From a virus, in IMG/VR virus record IMGVR_UViG_3300030430_000702, positions 1 through 31,997 of that record: a stretch of 31,997 nt of DNA. One strand, written 5' to 3'. This document shows positions 21,096-29,211 of the stretch, piece after piece. Numbering within the stretch: position 1 is the first letter of the stretch; each line of letters opens with the position of its first letter. Under the pieces are notes generated by a model, which did not search any database, was not told the DNA's origin, and saw only the letters and a program-made list of their open reading frames with translations. The translations under genes and the position numbers were made by a program.

Positions 21096-22735
21096 TGGAT
21101 GCTATCAATCCTAAATTTTTTGTAAGTTAAAATTTCTCTTCTAAGATTTTGTACAAGCAAATCACTTGGTCTAAACAATGTTGGATTATTTTTCATATAA
21201 TCTAATGTTGATTGGATTGGTTTGTTTTCATCAAAAACTATTTGATTTGGTAGCATTGAGTTCATGCTCGTTAAATAATCAACAGCTGTTTGTTTCATAG
21301 TTTTACGAAACTCAAGTTCTTTTTTACCATAAATTTCTTTTGCTTTTGCAATAGTGTTTGCATAAGTAATCGGTTTATTTTCTGCGTTTTGTGTAAGTTT
21401 CCATTCAAATAATTCATTTTGAGCATCATCAAACATAAGTTGTAAAGATTTACCAGCTGCACCGCTAGTATCTGCATTTTCATTATAACTTAATTTTGTT
21501 CTAAAATATTGTTTTGCGTCTCTAAATCCATCATTTATTTCACTTTGAACGCGAGTCATAAATTTTCCAAAATCACCATTATTAAGACCTGATGAATTAT
21601 TTATTACAAGAGATGCTGTTAAAGTATTATTTCTATCAGCTGCGGTAAGTAATTGAATAACACTTCTATCAGACGCACCTGATTTTGTTTCAGCTTTTTG
21701 TATTCCTAACATAATTTCTGTTTTTTTAATTTTATCTATTGAATCATAGTATCCTCTTGATTTAAGTATTTGATGATTTTTCTTTGCGCTTTCAACTTGG
21801 TTTGGATCATTTAAATCAATATTGATAACCTTGGCATAAATACCATCGTTGATACCTTCTAATTCTTTTTCTTTATCTTCTTTTGCTTGTTCACGATCGT
21901 TGTCAAATTCTTCAGCTGCTTTTAGTATTCTGTCACGCAGTTTTGTTTTATCGCCTATAAGATTAATAGCATTATTTAAAATTACATTATCACTTTTGCC
22001 ATCTACTATTTCCATAGCCACAGCCATAGCACTCGGTGACTTTTTCATTTCTTTCAAAACTAATCCATCAACAAGCATTTCAGCAGATTTATCAAAAGCT
22101 GTGGTGTATTCTTTTGAGCTGTAGCTACCACCAGTAAGAGCTTTAGTTAAAATACCTGGATTGTTTATATTAGTAGAAAAAACCTTTTGAAAGTTTTCAT
22201 TAGCTGTTCCAAAGTTATCTGCATTTATGATTGCATTTACAGCTTCATCCGTGCTGCCAGATATATTTGCTTTGTTTACCTCAATAATTCTAGAATTGTT
22301 TTTTTTGACATAATCAATAATTGCAGAACTATAGACCTCTTGACCTATAGACATAAATCTTGATTGTGATTTTTTAGTACTCAAATAAGGTTTACCAGTT
22401 GTAGGATTTATTTTTATACCCATTGTGTATTGTTTGAGTATTTGTCGCATCTTTCCCCTGGCTTCATTTTCAGCCTGGATAGGATTTTCACTTTGCAATG
22501 CTCTTGATTTTTCCAACTCAAACTCTGCAACAATAGCTTTTTTTGCTGTATTGACTTCGGTATCAGTTTCTATCTCTAGTTTTCTCATACCTATCTCAGT
22601 AACAGTATCACCAATATCAGCTATAGTTCTAGCTACAGCTGTAGCTGCATTCGGATTTAGACTTGCTGTTAGACGCTGTCCGCCACCACCACGGATACCA
22701 AAACCAGTTTGTTGTTTATATGTAGGAACTTTCAT
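21092..22735 (-). CDS. Internal virion protein, helical (T7 gp15-like position)
   Basis: 547 residues. The N-terminus (KVPTYKQQTGFGIRGGGGQR, LTASLNPNAATAVARTIADI) is Gly-rich and similar to the starts of podovirus internal proteins; the rest is long helices with many Lys, Asp and Asn and no catalytic motif. It lies between the gp14-like gene and the 939-residue gene, matching the T7 gp14-gp15-gp16 order of the ejectosome. It overlaps the downstream gene by 4 bases. The role is inferred from order and composition, not from a domain match. Confidence 0.65.
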   Translation of the reverse strand: MKVPTYKQQTGFGIRGGGGQRLTASLNPNAATAVARTIADIGDTVTEIGMRKLEIETDTEVNTAKKAIVAEFELEKSRALQSENPIQAENEARGKMRQILKQYTMGIKINPTTGKPYLSTKKSQSRFMSIGQEVYSSAIIDYVKKNNSRIIEVNKANISGSTDEAVNAIINADNFGTANENFQKVFSTNINNPGILTKALTGGSYSSKEYTTAFDKSAEMLVDGLVLKEMKKSPSAMAVAMEIVDGKSDNVILNNAINLIGDKTKLRDRILKAAEEFDNDREQAKEDKEKELEGINDGIYAKVINIDLNDPNQVESAKKNHQILKSRGYYDSIDKIKKTEIMLGIQKAETKSGASDRSVIQLLTAADRNNTLTASLVINNSSGLNNGDFGKFMTRVQSEINDGFRDAKQYFRTKLSYNENADTSGAAGKSLQLMFDDAQNELFEWKLTQNAENKPITYANTIAKAKEIYGKKELEFRKTMKQTAVDYLTSMNSMLPNQIVFDENKPIQSTLDYMKNNPTLFRPSDLLVQNLRREILTYKKFRIDSIQ

Positions 22736-23212
22736 TTAACGCATACCATAAGTTGTGGCAGCTCTTCCTAAAGCTGCTATCTTCATTGCTCTTGCTTGTT
22801 GCTTTGCTTCGTACAATGCAAGTTGTCCTCGAAGCCTTTCATTTACAGCATTTTCTCTGTAATCACTTGCTGTAGCAGCTGCCTGGCGTCTTTGATTTTC
22901 GTTATCTATTTCAAAGTTCAAAGCATTATTAAGTAAAACATCAAGAGCTGATCCAGTTATAGCTACATTGTTTTTACGCATTGCCATAGCTGACGCATCA
23001 TTCAATCCTCTAAAATCATTCCTAAATTTTACAGCATTCCTGGATGCATCAAACAAAGCCATTTCTGCTTTTTGTTCTGCTACCTTTGCATTTCTATCAG
23101 CTATCTGTTTGTTATATCGCCCAGCTTTTTTTGTGCCGTCAGCAGCCATAAATGTTGCAGCTGTTGATACTCCAGTACCAATAGCCATAAGTGTAGCAGC
23201 TTCTAATCCCAT
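22736..23212 (-). CDS. Internal virion protein B-like (T7 gp14-like)
   Basis: 158 residues. An Ala/Gly-rich hydrophobic start (MGLEAATLMAIGTGVSTAAT) precedes a long helix (YNKQIADRNAKVAEQKAEMA) and VAITGSALDVLLNNALNFEI, then ENQRRQAAATASDYRENAVN. This is the profile of the small ejection proteins of T7 (gp14) and related podoviruses, which go into the outer membrane first. Its start coincides with the end of the GNAT-like gene (one-base overlap) and it stops one base before the 547-residue gene begins. Confidence 0.75.
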   Translation of the reverse strand: MGLEAATLMAIGTGVSTAATFMAADGTKKAGRYNKQIADRNAKVAEQKAEMALFDASRNAVKFRNDFRGLNDASAMAMRKNNVAITGSALDVLLNNALNFEIDNENQRRQAAATASDYRENAVNERLRGQLALYEAKQQARAMKIAALGRAATTYGMR

Positions 23213-23652
23213 TATGTCACCTTACTAAATAAAATATGATCTCTGCCATCAGGACTAAATTTCCTAACAACACCCTCTTTTTGCATTCCGAGAAAGGCTA
23301 TCCATCTATTTGCTCTATCCCAATCATGCCTGATATGAGCTTGTACACGATGTAAATTATTATCGCTCATCAATACATCTAAATATTTTTTTACGACCCT
23401 GGTAACCATTATAGGCTTATCATTTACTATATTAGTTCCAAGAAACCATGCTTCGCCAACACCATCCCATATTGGATATATACCACCTGAACAAATTATC
23501 TGACCATTTAGAATACCAGTAAACGCCATATTCTTTACGACCATTGGCTCAACAAATCTCGATACTTCAATTGGAGGTCTTATCTTTTCATCATTTACTG
23601 AACCACCTAATATTTCTTTTGCGTGGTCAGATTCAAAATCAACAATAATCAT
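23212..23652 (-). CDS. GNAT-fold protein in the position of T7 gp13
   Basis: 146 residues. The pattern VVKNMAFTGILNGQIICSGG, IYPIWDGVGEAWFLGT, then VTRVVKKYLDVLMSDNNLHR and VQAHIRHDWDRANRWIAFLG with MQKEGVVRKF is the acetyltransferase (GNAT) fold, ending with the typical 'A.RFL..lGF..EG' segment. In T7-type phages a protein of this kind (gp13, internal virion protein A) lies just before the gp14 gene, exactly as here. Whether it acetylates anything is unknown; it may be a structural relic. The start overlaps the tail gene stop as ATGA. Confidence 0.75.
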   Translation of the reverse strand: MIIVDFESDHAKEILGGSVNDEKIRPPIEVSRFVEPMVVKNMAFTGILNGQIICSGGIYPIWDGVGEAWFLGTNIVNDKPIMVTRVVKKYLDVLMSDNNLHRVQAHIRHDWDRANRWIAFLGMQKEGVVRKFSPDGRDHILFSKVT

Positions 23653-25916
23653 TTATCAAAAACAGATACCGTTGGGAATATAGCTAGTATTGTCATTGGT
23701 AATGGCTGGTCTTGCTGAATAACGATCGTTGCATCATCATCGTACCCACCTCTAAATTCTACGGTTTTATCTCCAGTAAATAATGGTGTTGCTGTATCCA
23801 TTGCATCTCCTGAATCTCTAAATGGCACAACATCTAATTCACTGGTAGATGTACCAACCTTTAATCCTACTGATCTAAATAGTCTTACTGTAACTTCTGA
23901 TATTCTTTTGACTTTGCCTTGAGAACTACCCAAAGCACTACCACCGTCAACTCTAAGTGTTTCTACCTTACTTGTAAAAGGCAAACCTATGTGTGCTTTT
24001 GTAACAGAACGCTGGAGCGTAACAGCGCCTGAACTTACAGTGACGTTTGGATGCACTGATCCATCTGCTAATACTGAAACAGTTTGACCTTCTAAATGGT
24101 CTAGACCTGATATAGTTGTTGCAGCGCTGCCTGAATATGTTAGTCCACTATCAACAAAGTATGCATCTGTAATATCAGATCCAAAATCAAATCCTGACAT
24201 TCTTTCAACATATCTTTTTGTTGCTCCACCTATTGTCCTTTTTACAATTAAATAAACTTCATCTTCGTCTAGATCGCCAGGTATAACTGCCACTGATTCA
24301 ACAACTGCATTGCCTGATCCGAATGCACCACCTATAATATGCCTATGCCATGCAACAACTTGCTCTTCTCTTCTATATGTCATGCATGATAGGACGCCGT
24401 CTGATCTAACCGTCCATGCAACGCTGTCAGGCTCTTGCTGATAAGCAAAAGCTGTAATACCGCCCTCTGTTATATGTTCAGCTAAAATAGTCATGTCAGG
24501 CGCTACATAGCTATCTGATTCATTACTGAATACTAATTCACGCAGTTTTCTTTTAGCACGCTGTAAAAACAATGTAGCATTACCAACTTGCATTGGCTGG
24601 ATATCTGCTGATCCATATGTTGTTTGTTGTTTGATCTGCGTGTTGTTTGGCTTCAATGGTTCGTCAAAACCTGACGCTCTAACAATAAACTCACCACCGC
24701 TAGTGCCAACTATTAGCTGCCGTCCTGATGCCAAGTATCTAATTACATTTACCTCATTAGATCCTATGGTATAAACCAAACCGTCATCATCATTTGTACC
24801 ACGCTCAAAGTTTTCAAAATCACCGCTTTGTGAAAAGAATATTGTTTGTGGTTGATTGCTTGTTCCAGCAAATACAAGTCGCTGCTCATAAAATGCCACA
24901 GCTGCTGGAAAACCAGTTGTTTCTGAAAACGCACCTAATGAAAAATTACTATCTGCAATAAGATCACCAGTAAGAGTAAAACTACTACCAGCACTTTCAT
25001 TTGCCAGGTCAATGCCAGGTGCAAGCGTCAATACTGTATCAGTTACATCAACTATAAGTTTACCTGATGCATTATTGCTAGATGTACCACTTATGGTAAT
25101 CTTCATACCATTTTCAAAACCCTGGGTTATAAAATTACCAGCGCTGTCTTCTATTCTATCATTATGCTCTAAACCAGTTGATGATGGATCACCTTCATGA
25201 AACGATAACGTACTAGCTGCATATGTAGGCATTAACTCTGATCTACCGTCCTCTAGCTCTTGTACGGTCGCTGTAACCGATGTAGCGCTACTAAAGTTAG
25301 TTATCTTAGCAAAACCTTTATGCAGCTTCACAAGGCGTCCTACGTCCGTAGAAACAAATGTACTTGCACTAGCAGTTATTGTTACACTGCCAGTTCTACC
25401 ATTAGCTGTTAATGTAGTTGTTGTCAGATTTTGATCTAACATTGCCCCACGCTGTAGATCTACCTCAGTAACTGTCCATGCAGTATGGCTTGTCCTGGTA
25501 ATCTTTCTAGGCGCATGACTTGGATGAGCTATGTACATAACGTCAGCTGTTTGAGCAAACTTAATCTGATCTAACTGCGCTGTGGTGTAAGGCGTTGTAA
25601 ATTCTACTGGACTACCACTTGATACAACAATGCCGCCGTCTTTATAAACTCTAAAATATTGATTGCCAAATTCAAGTATATACGCTTGTTCAACATTAAA
25701 CTGAAAAGGTATTAACCTGGTTTGTGCAGAGCTTGTTTTAACCTCTCTAATAAATTGTGTTCCTGGTCTTCTGCCTAAACCGCCATGTGGTTGTACTAAA
25801 AAATTTTCTATTAGTTGTGCTGCGTTATCATAACGTCCTAGATCAGTTCTACCAGTTAGCCTGGGTGTAATCTCACCTGACGTAAAATTTTGTTTTGCAG
25901 CTGTAATCTTTGCCAT
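23649..25916 (-). CDS. Large tail-tube/nozzle-type protein
   Basis: 755 residues. The N-terminus QNFTSGEITPRLTGRTDLGR with YDNAAQLIENFLVQPHGGLG and RRPGTQFI is highly characteristic of the large tail protein of BPP-1-like and T7-like podoviruses, which forms the nozzle below the portal. A later block (LVYTIGSNEVNVIRYLASGR, QLIVGTSGGEFIV) matches the propeller-like middle of that family, and the C-terminal part is beta-rich. It follows the shorter tail-tube gene with a one-base overlap. Strong call by N-terminal motif, size and position. Confidence 0.85.
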   Translation of the reverse strand: MAKITAAKQNFTSGEITPRLTGRTDLGRYDNAAQLIENFLVQPHGGLGRRPGTQFIREVKTSSAQTRLIPFQFNVEQAYILEFGNQYFRVYKDGGIVVSSGSPVEFTTPYTTAQLDQIKFAQTADVMYIAHPSHAPRKITRTSHTAWTVTEVDLQRGAMLDQNLTTTTLTANGRTGSVTITASASTFVSTDVGRLVKLHKGFAKITNFSSATSVTATVQELEDGRSELMPTYAASTLSFHEGDPSSTGLEHNDRIEDSAGNFITQGFENGMKITISGTSSNNASGKLIVDVTDTVLTLAPGIDLANESAGSSFTLTGDLIADSNFSLGAFSETTGFPAAVAFYEQRLVFAGTSNQPQTIFFSQSGDFENFERGTNDDDGLVYTIGSNEVNVIRYLASGRQLIVGTSGGEFIVRASGFDEPLKPNNTQIKQQTTYGSADIQPMQVGNATLFLQRAKRKLRELVFSNESDSYVAPDMTILAEHITEGGITAFAYQQEPDSVAWTVRSDGVLSCMTYRREEQVVAWHRHIIGGAFGSGNAVVESVAVIPGDLDEDEVYLIVKRTIGGATKRYVERMSGFDFGSDITDAYFVDSGLTYSGSAATTISGLDHLEGQTVSVLADGSVHPNVTVSSGAVTLQRSVTKAHIGLPFTSKVETLRVDGGSALGSSQGKVKRISEVTVRLFRSVGLKVGTSTSELDVVPFRDSGDAMDTATPLFTGDKTVEFRGGYDDDATIVIQQDQPLPMTILAIFPTVSVFDK

Positions 25917-26506
25917 TACAACCTCGATGCAAGGAAGATATTACTTTCTGCTACTGTCAAACTAGATTCATTATTCATGGTTGCTGGTGTACCTTCATTA
26001 GCATCAACAAACCTAGCTTCAACAAGTTTAGCTTTGTACATTGTATTGAGTTGCACCATAAGATTTGCGCTATTGACCAGGGCATAACAGATATCTGCTG
26101 CAAGTTTAGCTGATATAGCTTCTATTAATAACTGATCATATTCATTTGGATCTTCAACTCTTGCCACATAAAGCATTTTTATTTCTGTTGAATTAGCTAA
26201 AATCTTACGTCCTTCAACTTTATAAACTAAATCTTGATCTTGGAGTTGTAGAACACGCAAACAAAATGGATCTGTTGGAAGGGTGAATTGATTAGAAAAA
26301 TCAAAGTCAGGAGTTTCTGTGTCAGGAGCCAGTGTTACTCGTCTTAGAAGACAATTCCAGGGATGAGATCTAAATGTTGCATCTCTTACAAAATTATATC
26401 TTTGATTACAAATCCTGGCAGCTTTACTATCTTCAGTGAGATCTAGAATATTAGATGCACCAATTAAGTTCAAAGCTGAATTACATATATCAACAACACT
26501 AGCCAT
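25916..26506 (-). CDS. Tail tubular protein A-like adaptor
   Basis: 196 residues, usual length for gp11-type podovirus adaptors. ASVVDICNSALNLIGASNIL, the helix KAARICNQRYNFVRDATFRS and the block HPWNCLLRR are the signature of this family; in T7 twelve copies form a ring below the portal. It lies directly before the large nozzle gene and is the first gene after the terminator at 26520-26546. No start alternative needed. Confidence 0.85.
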   Translation of the reverse strand: MASVVDICNSALNLIGASNILDLTEDSKAARICNQRYNFVRDATFRSHPWNCLLRRVTLAPDTETPDFDFSNQFTLPTDPFCLRVLQLQDQDLVYKVEGRKILANSTEIKMLYVARVEDPNEYDQLLIEAISAKLAADICYALVNSANLMVQLNTMYKAKLVEARFVDANEGTPATMNNESSLTVAESNIFLASRL

Positions 26507-26519
26507 AATAAACCTTTTG

Positions 26520-26546
26520 AAAAAAAGGGGCAGCGTTAACTGCCCC
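26520..26546 (-). terminator. Intrinsic terminator after the capsid block
   Basis: On the minus strand GGGGCAG-TTAACG-CTGCCCC (26546-26527) is followed by seven T (26526-26520). The stem is a perfect 7 bp and GC-rich; it is the cleanest terminator of the window. It lies 8 bases past the stop of the cement-like gene and would reduce tail-gene transcription relative to capsid. Confidence 0.9.
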
Positions 26547-26554
26547 CTAGTTAA

Positions 26555-27016
26555 TTAATCTAATGCATAAAGCATAGTTAATTCGATTGTACCAGTTGCA
26601 GCTGCACCAGCTAGTGTAACTGTTACTGGGTAACCATCCTGATTAGCATCAATCTCAATACCTGATCCTAATGCTAATGTAGCCGCTACATCAGCTTTAC
26701 CAGCTGAAGCAGACGAAGCTGCTGCCTTAAATTCATCGGCATCTAAAGCAACTGTTGTACCAGCAGCATTTACATATGCGCCGTGACCAACTGCTAAAGT
26801 TGTGCTTGAACCCAATGCATCATGAGCAAGAGAACCAGTGATGATTCTTGCGCCGTCAGGAAGGATAAACATTTCAATGACATCACCAGCTGAAAGTGAT
26901 GATGCTTCATAAACGCCGTGAGCAATACGAACTCTGCCACCTAATTCGTTAGCTTTGTTCTTAACGGAAGGAACTGCTCTAGCGTTAGTTCTTTGAGTAG
27001 AATATACTGTAGCCAT
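26555..27016 (-). CDS. Capsid cement/decoration-like protein
   Basis: 153 residues, Ala/Gly/Thr-rich and beta-strand-like throughout: GGRVRIAHGVYEASSLSAGD, VIEMFILPDGARIITGSL, GVAHGAYVNAAG-type turns and a C-terminal GTIELTMLYALD. The 'AGDVIxMxxLPxGARI' motif is common to small jelly-roll cement proteins such as those encoded after the capsid gene in BPP-1-like phages (Bbp16-type). It starts 11 bases after the capsid gene and ends just before a strong terminator, so it shares the capsid's expression level. Name by position and fold pattern. Confidence 0.7.
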   Translation of the reverse strand: MATVYSTQRTNARAVPSVKNKANELGGRVRIAHGVYEASSLSAGDVIEMFILPDGARIITGSLAHDALGSSTTLAVGHGAYVNAAGTTVALDADEFKAAASSASAGKADVAATLALGSGIEIDANQDGYPVTVTLAGAAATGTIELTMLYALD

Positions 27017-27027
27017 TTATCTCTCCC

Positions 27028-27891
27028 TTACTCTGAACACTTAATTTCTATTACTTTTTCTTCTTCCATGCGAGTAGCTCCCATAGTCATGCAGTAATAG
27101 ACTTGTGTTGCGTATGATTTATCAGCTCTTACATCAATCCTTGCTTGAGGTTCTTTGCCAAGAGCCACCTTCATTCCATCTTGCGCCCAGGCAAATACTC
27201 GTCTATCAGAGCTACCATCAACTGGTAATCTGTTAGAAACGATAAATTCAAACCCAACGAAATTGCTTATCGTTCCAGTTGATAACGCTCTCACAGTATT
27301 AAAGTCGGCGCTAGTGACTGTTGTTGAGTTTAACAAATCACTGATTTGCTTTGGGGATACAACGATGTATCTTGCGATTGATGGATCAACAGAATTTTCA
27401 TCTAGCTTCTGTTTTGCTTCAACTAACTTAGCGATTGTAAGACCGCCTGATCCTGAAGCAATTTGATTGCCTGATGGAAATGATGTTGTAGAAGATCCAT
27501 CTTTTCCAGTTTTAGCATCACCAAACATTGCAGCAATGATAACGTCATCCATCTTTCTGCCCATAGCAGCTGCTGCTGCCCTGGCGTAAGTTGATGTAGG
27601 ATCAATCAATAATCTGATTTTATCCTGGTCATCGATTAAAGTAGCATACTCATAATCTGACATTGTGACCATACGTCTTTCATGAGGTGTTTCAACCAAA
27701 GGTGTATCAGCATTCCTTGTAGTTTTTTCTACAGCTGCTGTTGATCCAACTTGGTCGAAGAAAGCCTTCTCACCATTAACAGTTTCAATATCTACGGTGT
27801 TTCGTAGAAGTGATCCCATTTGTTGTGAGAGAAGCTGAACATTCGATGAAAATTGATTCACGAATGCGGTAGTTATCTGATTAGCAGACAT
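27028..27891 (-). CDS. Major capsid protein
   Basis: 287 residues. The order MSANQITTAFVNQFSSNVQL, RNTVDIETVNGEKAFFDQVG, then ETPHERRMVTMSDYEYATLI, DDQDKIRLLIDPTSTYARAA and DDVIIAAMFGDAKTGKDG matches the short HK97-fold coat proteins of BPP-1-like and related podoviruses. The C-terminal part has IARYIVVSPKQISDLLNS and GFEFIVSNRLP, typical of the A-domain. No protease domain is present; a scaffold gene lies upstream instead. The gene has its own 230-base leader and sits between two terminators, which suggests separate, high expression. Confidence 0.85.
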   Translation of the reverse strand: MSANQITTAFVNQFSSNVQLLSQQMGSLLRNTVDIETVNGEKAFFDQVGSTAAVEKTTRNADTPLVETPHERRMVTMSDYEYATLIDDQDKIRLLIDPTSTYARAAAAAMGRKMDDVIIAAMFGDAKTGKDGSSTTSFPSGNQIASGSGGLTIAKLVEAKQKLDENSVDPSIARYIVVSPKQISDLLNSTTVTSADFNTVRALSTGTISNFVGFEFIVSNRLPVDGSSDRRVFAWAQDGMKVALGKEPQARIDVRADKSYATQVYYCMTMGATRMEEEKVIEIKCSE

Positions 27892-28123
27892 TTACATTCT
27901 CCATAAAAATTAAGATTTAAGTTTCTACGATTGGCTATCTGCTTGCGCAGACCATCTATTACTAAGGGTAATTACTCCACCTTACGCAAAGGTATGTGCT
28001 ATGGGGCATATAGCTTATCCATAGATTAACCCATCACTGGGTATAAAAAAAACTTGTATTTATTTATAAATTCTGTATTCTTTTTTTTGGCTCATTAAAA
28101 AAATGTGCTTTTAAAAAAAGAGT
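27892..28123 (-). other. Structured non-coding leader of the capsid gene
   Basis: No open frame of credible length. Four short inverted repeats are visible: TCTGC-TTGC-GCAGA (27938-27951, a GCAA tetraloop when read on the minus strand), ATTAC-TAAGG-GTAAT (27958-27972), GCTAT-GGGGCAT-ATAGC (27998-28014) and ACCCA-TCAC-TGGGT (28029-28042). The rest is very AT-rich with A- and T-runs (28043-28120). I see no consensus sigma-70 promoter, though one must exist if the upstream terminator works. A GGAG lies eight bases before the capsid ATG. Confidence 0.55.
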
Positions 28124-28148
28124 AAGGCTTAGACAATGTCTAAGCCTT
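28124..28148. terminator. Bidirectional terminator between scaffold and capsid genes
   Basis: AAGGCTTAGAC-AAT-GTCTAAGCCTT is a perfect 11-bp stem with a 3-base loop. Seven T follow on the plus strand (28147-28153); on the minus strand seven T follow after four bases (28119-28113). It begins three bases after the scaffold stop codon, so its working direction is most likely leftward. Confidence 0.75.
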
Positions 28149-28151
28149 TTT

Positions 28152-28988
28152 TTATGCAGCATCACCAGTTAACATCCCATTGAGCTGTAAAGCACGCTGC
28201 ACAACTCTATTATGATCAGGATGTTGTTTATCCCAGTACGGTGTACCAGGCGCCATAATGCTATTTAATTCTTGTTGTACTTCTTCTGTAGCCATACCAG
28301 GAACATTGTCTCTTCCTGAAAAACTATCTTCTCCAATTTTCTCAGCTATGAACTGACCTATGTTTGAAAACATTTCAATGAGCATTGGATTGTCACCAAT
28401 CCTAGTGCCATCAGCTAATTTCATTTCTGTTATGGCATCCTCGTCACTACCAAAAAAACTTACAACTTCATTGCTGTAACCAATATTTTTTTCATATTGA
28501 TCACCCCATTCATTTTGTAAATCTTTTTCTAGACCAACTCTTATCTGCTCTATTTGCTCTTCTGTTTTCTCACCCATTGTATCTATATATCCACCATATT
28601 CAGTTAAGATATTTTCAGCCTGGGTTTGTGTTAATCCGTTTTTATGTGCAAGCTCTCTAAAGAAAGTTACACCTTCATCACCTATAACCTCATTGCTTGA
28701 TAGCTCATAGCCGTCAGCTGTATCAGGTCTACCTATCTTTGAATAGAAACTATCCATTTCTTCAGGTGTTGTGTATTTGCCTGGTATAGCAACTTTATCT
28801 GCGCCAACCATTTTTTGGGCATTGATAAGAGATTTAGCCATACCATTGATATCTTTATATGTAGATAAACTTGGATCATCTCTTATTGATTCATCAATGT
28901 GATCTCTAAAATTAAATTCTGTTGTTCCTTCAGACGCTGCTTGTCCAGTATCTACTGGGGCATCCGCTACCTGATTTTCTTCAGACAT
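28152..28988 (-). CDS. Capsid scaffolding protein
   Basis: 278 residues, acidic. A disordered start (SEENQVADAPVDTGQAASEG) leads to FRDHIDESIRDDPSLSTYKD, INGMAKSLINAQKMVG and IPGKYTTPEEMDSFYSKIGR, a block found in podovirus scaffold/capsid-assembly proteins ('...A.S..NAQKMVG..K...P'). The remainder is helical with many Glu, and the C-terminus QHPDHNRVVQRALQLNGML may be the coat-binding helix. It lies directly before the capsid gene, and is separated from it by the terminator and leader. Confidence 0.85.
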   Translation of the reverse strand: MSEENQVADAPVDTGQAASEGTTEFNFRDHIDESIRDDPSLSTYKDINGMAKSLINAQKMVGADKVAIPGKYTTPEEMDSFYSKIGRPDTADGYELSSNEVIGDEGVTFFRELAHKNGLTQTQAENILTEYGGYIDTMGEKTEEQIEQIRVGLEKDLQNEWGDQYEKNIGYSNEVVSFFGSDEDAITEMKLADGTRIGDNPMLIEMFSNIGQFIAEKIGEDSFSGRDNVPGMATEEVQQELNSIMAPGTPYWDKQHPDHNRVVQRALQLNGMLTGDAA

Positions 28989-29211
28989 TTATAGCTCCTT
29001 CTTGTTCTATTGGTTTTTTATCTTCAATCATGTTGTTAATAAACACCACAACTGACCTTTGACCTTCACGGTATATTGTCTCATCACTATTTGGCACGAA
29101 GGTAGAAGACTTGTAACTAAACCTAGTTTCTAAATCTTCTAAGACCTTCTTACCTTCAGCGGAGGAGAACAATTCTTTAAATAAAACTCTTAGCTGTTCA
29201 GGACTACTCAT
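28981..29211 (-). CDS. Bbp19-like small head-region protein
   Basis: 76 residues from ATG 29211 (a GTG at 29214 is the alternative); it overlaps the portal stop and the scaffold start by 8 bases each. The sequence LFKELFSSAEGKKVLEDLET, then STFVPNSDETIYREGQRSVV and VFINNMIE is the pattern of Bbp19-type proteins found between portal and scaffold genes of BPP-1-like phages: 'F.s..G..VL.DL ... sTF ... REGqR.Vv..I'. The role is unknown; the position suggests head assembly. Confidence 0.8.
   Translation of the reverse strand: MSSPEQLRVLFKELFSSAEGKKVLEDLETRFSYKSSTFVPNSDETIYREGQRSVVVFINNMIEDKKPIEQEGAINV

Noticed and set aside
28029-28053. Terminator at the ACCCA/TGGGT hairpin
   Set aside because: The stem is only 5 bp. 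In the minus-strand (gene) direction the T-run precedes rather than follows it, and in the plus direction it is followed by A, not T.
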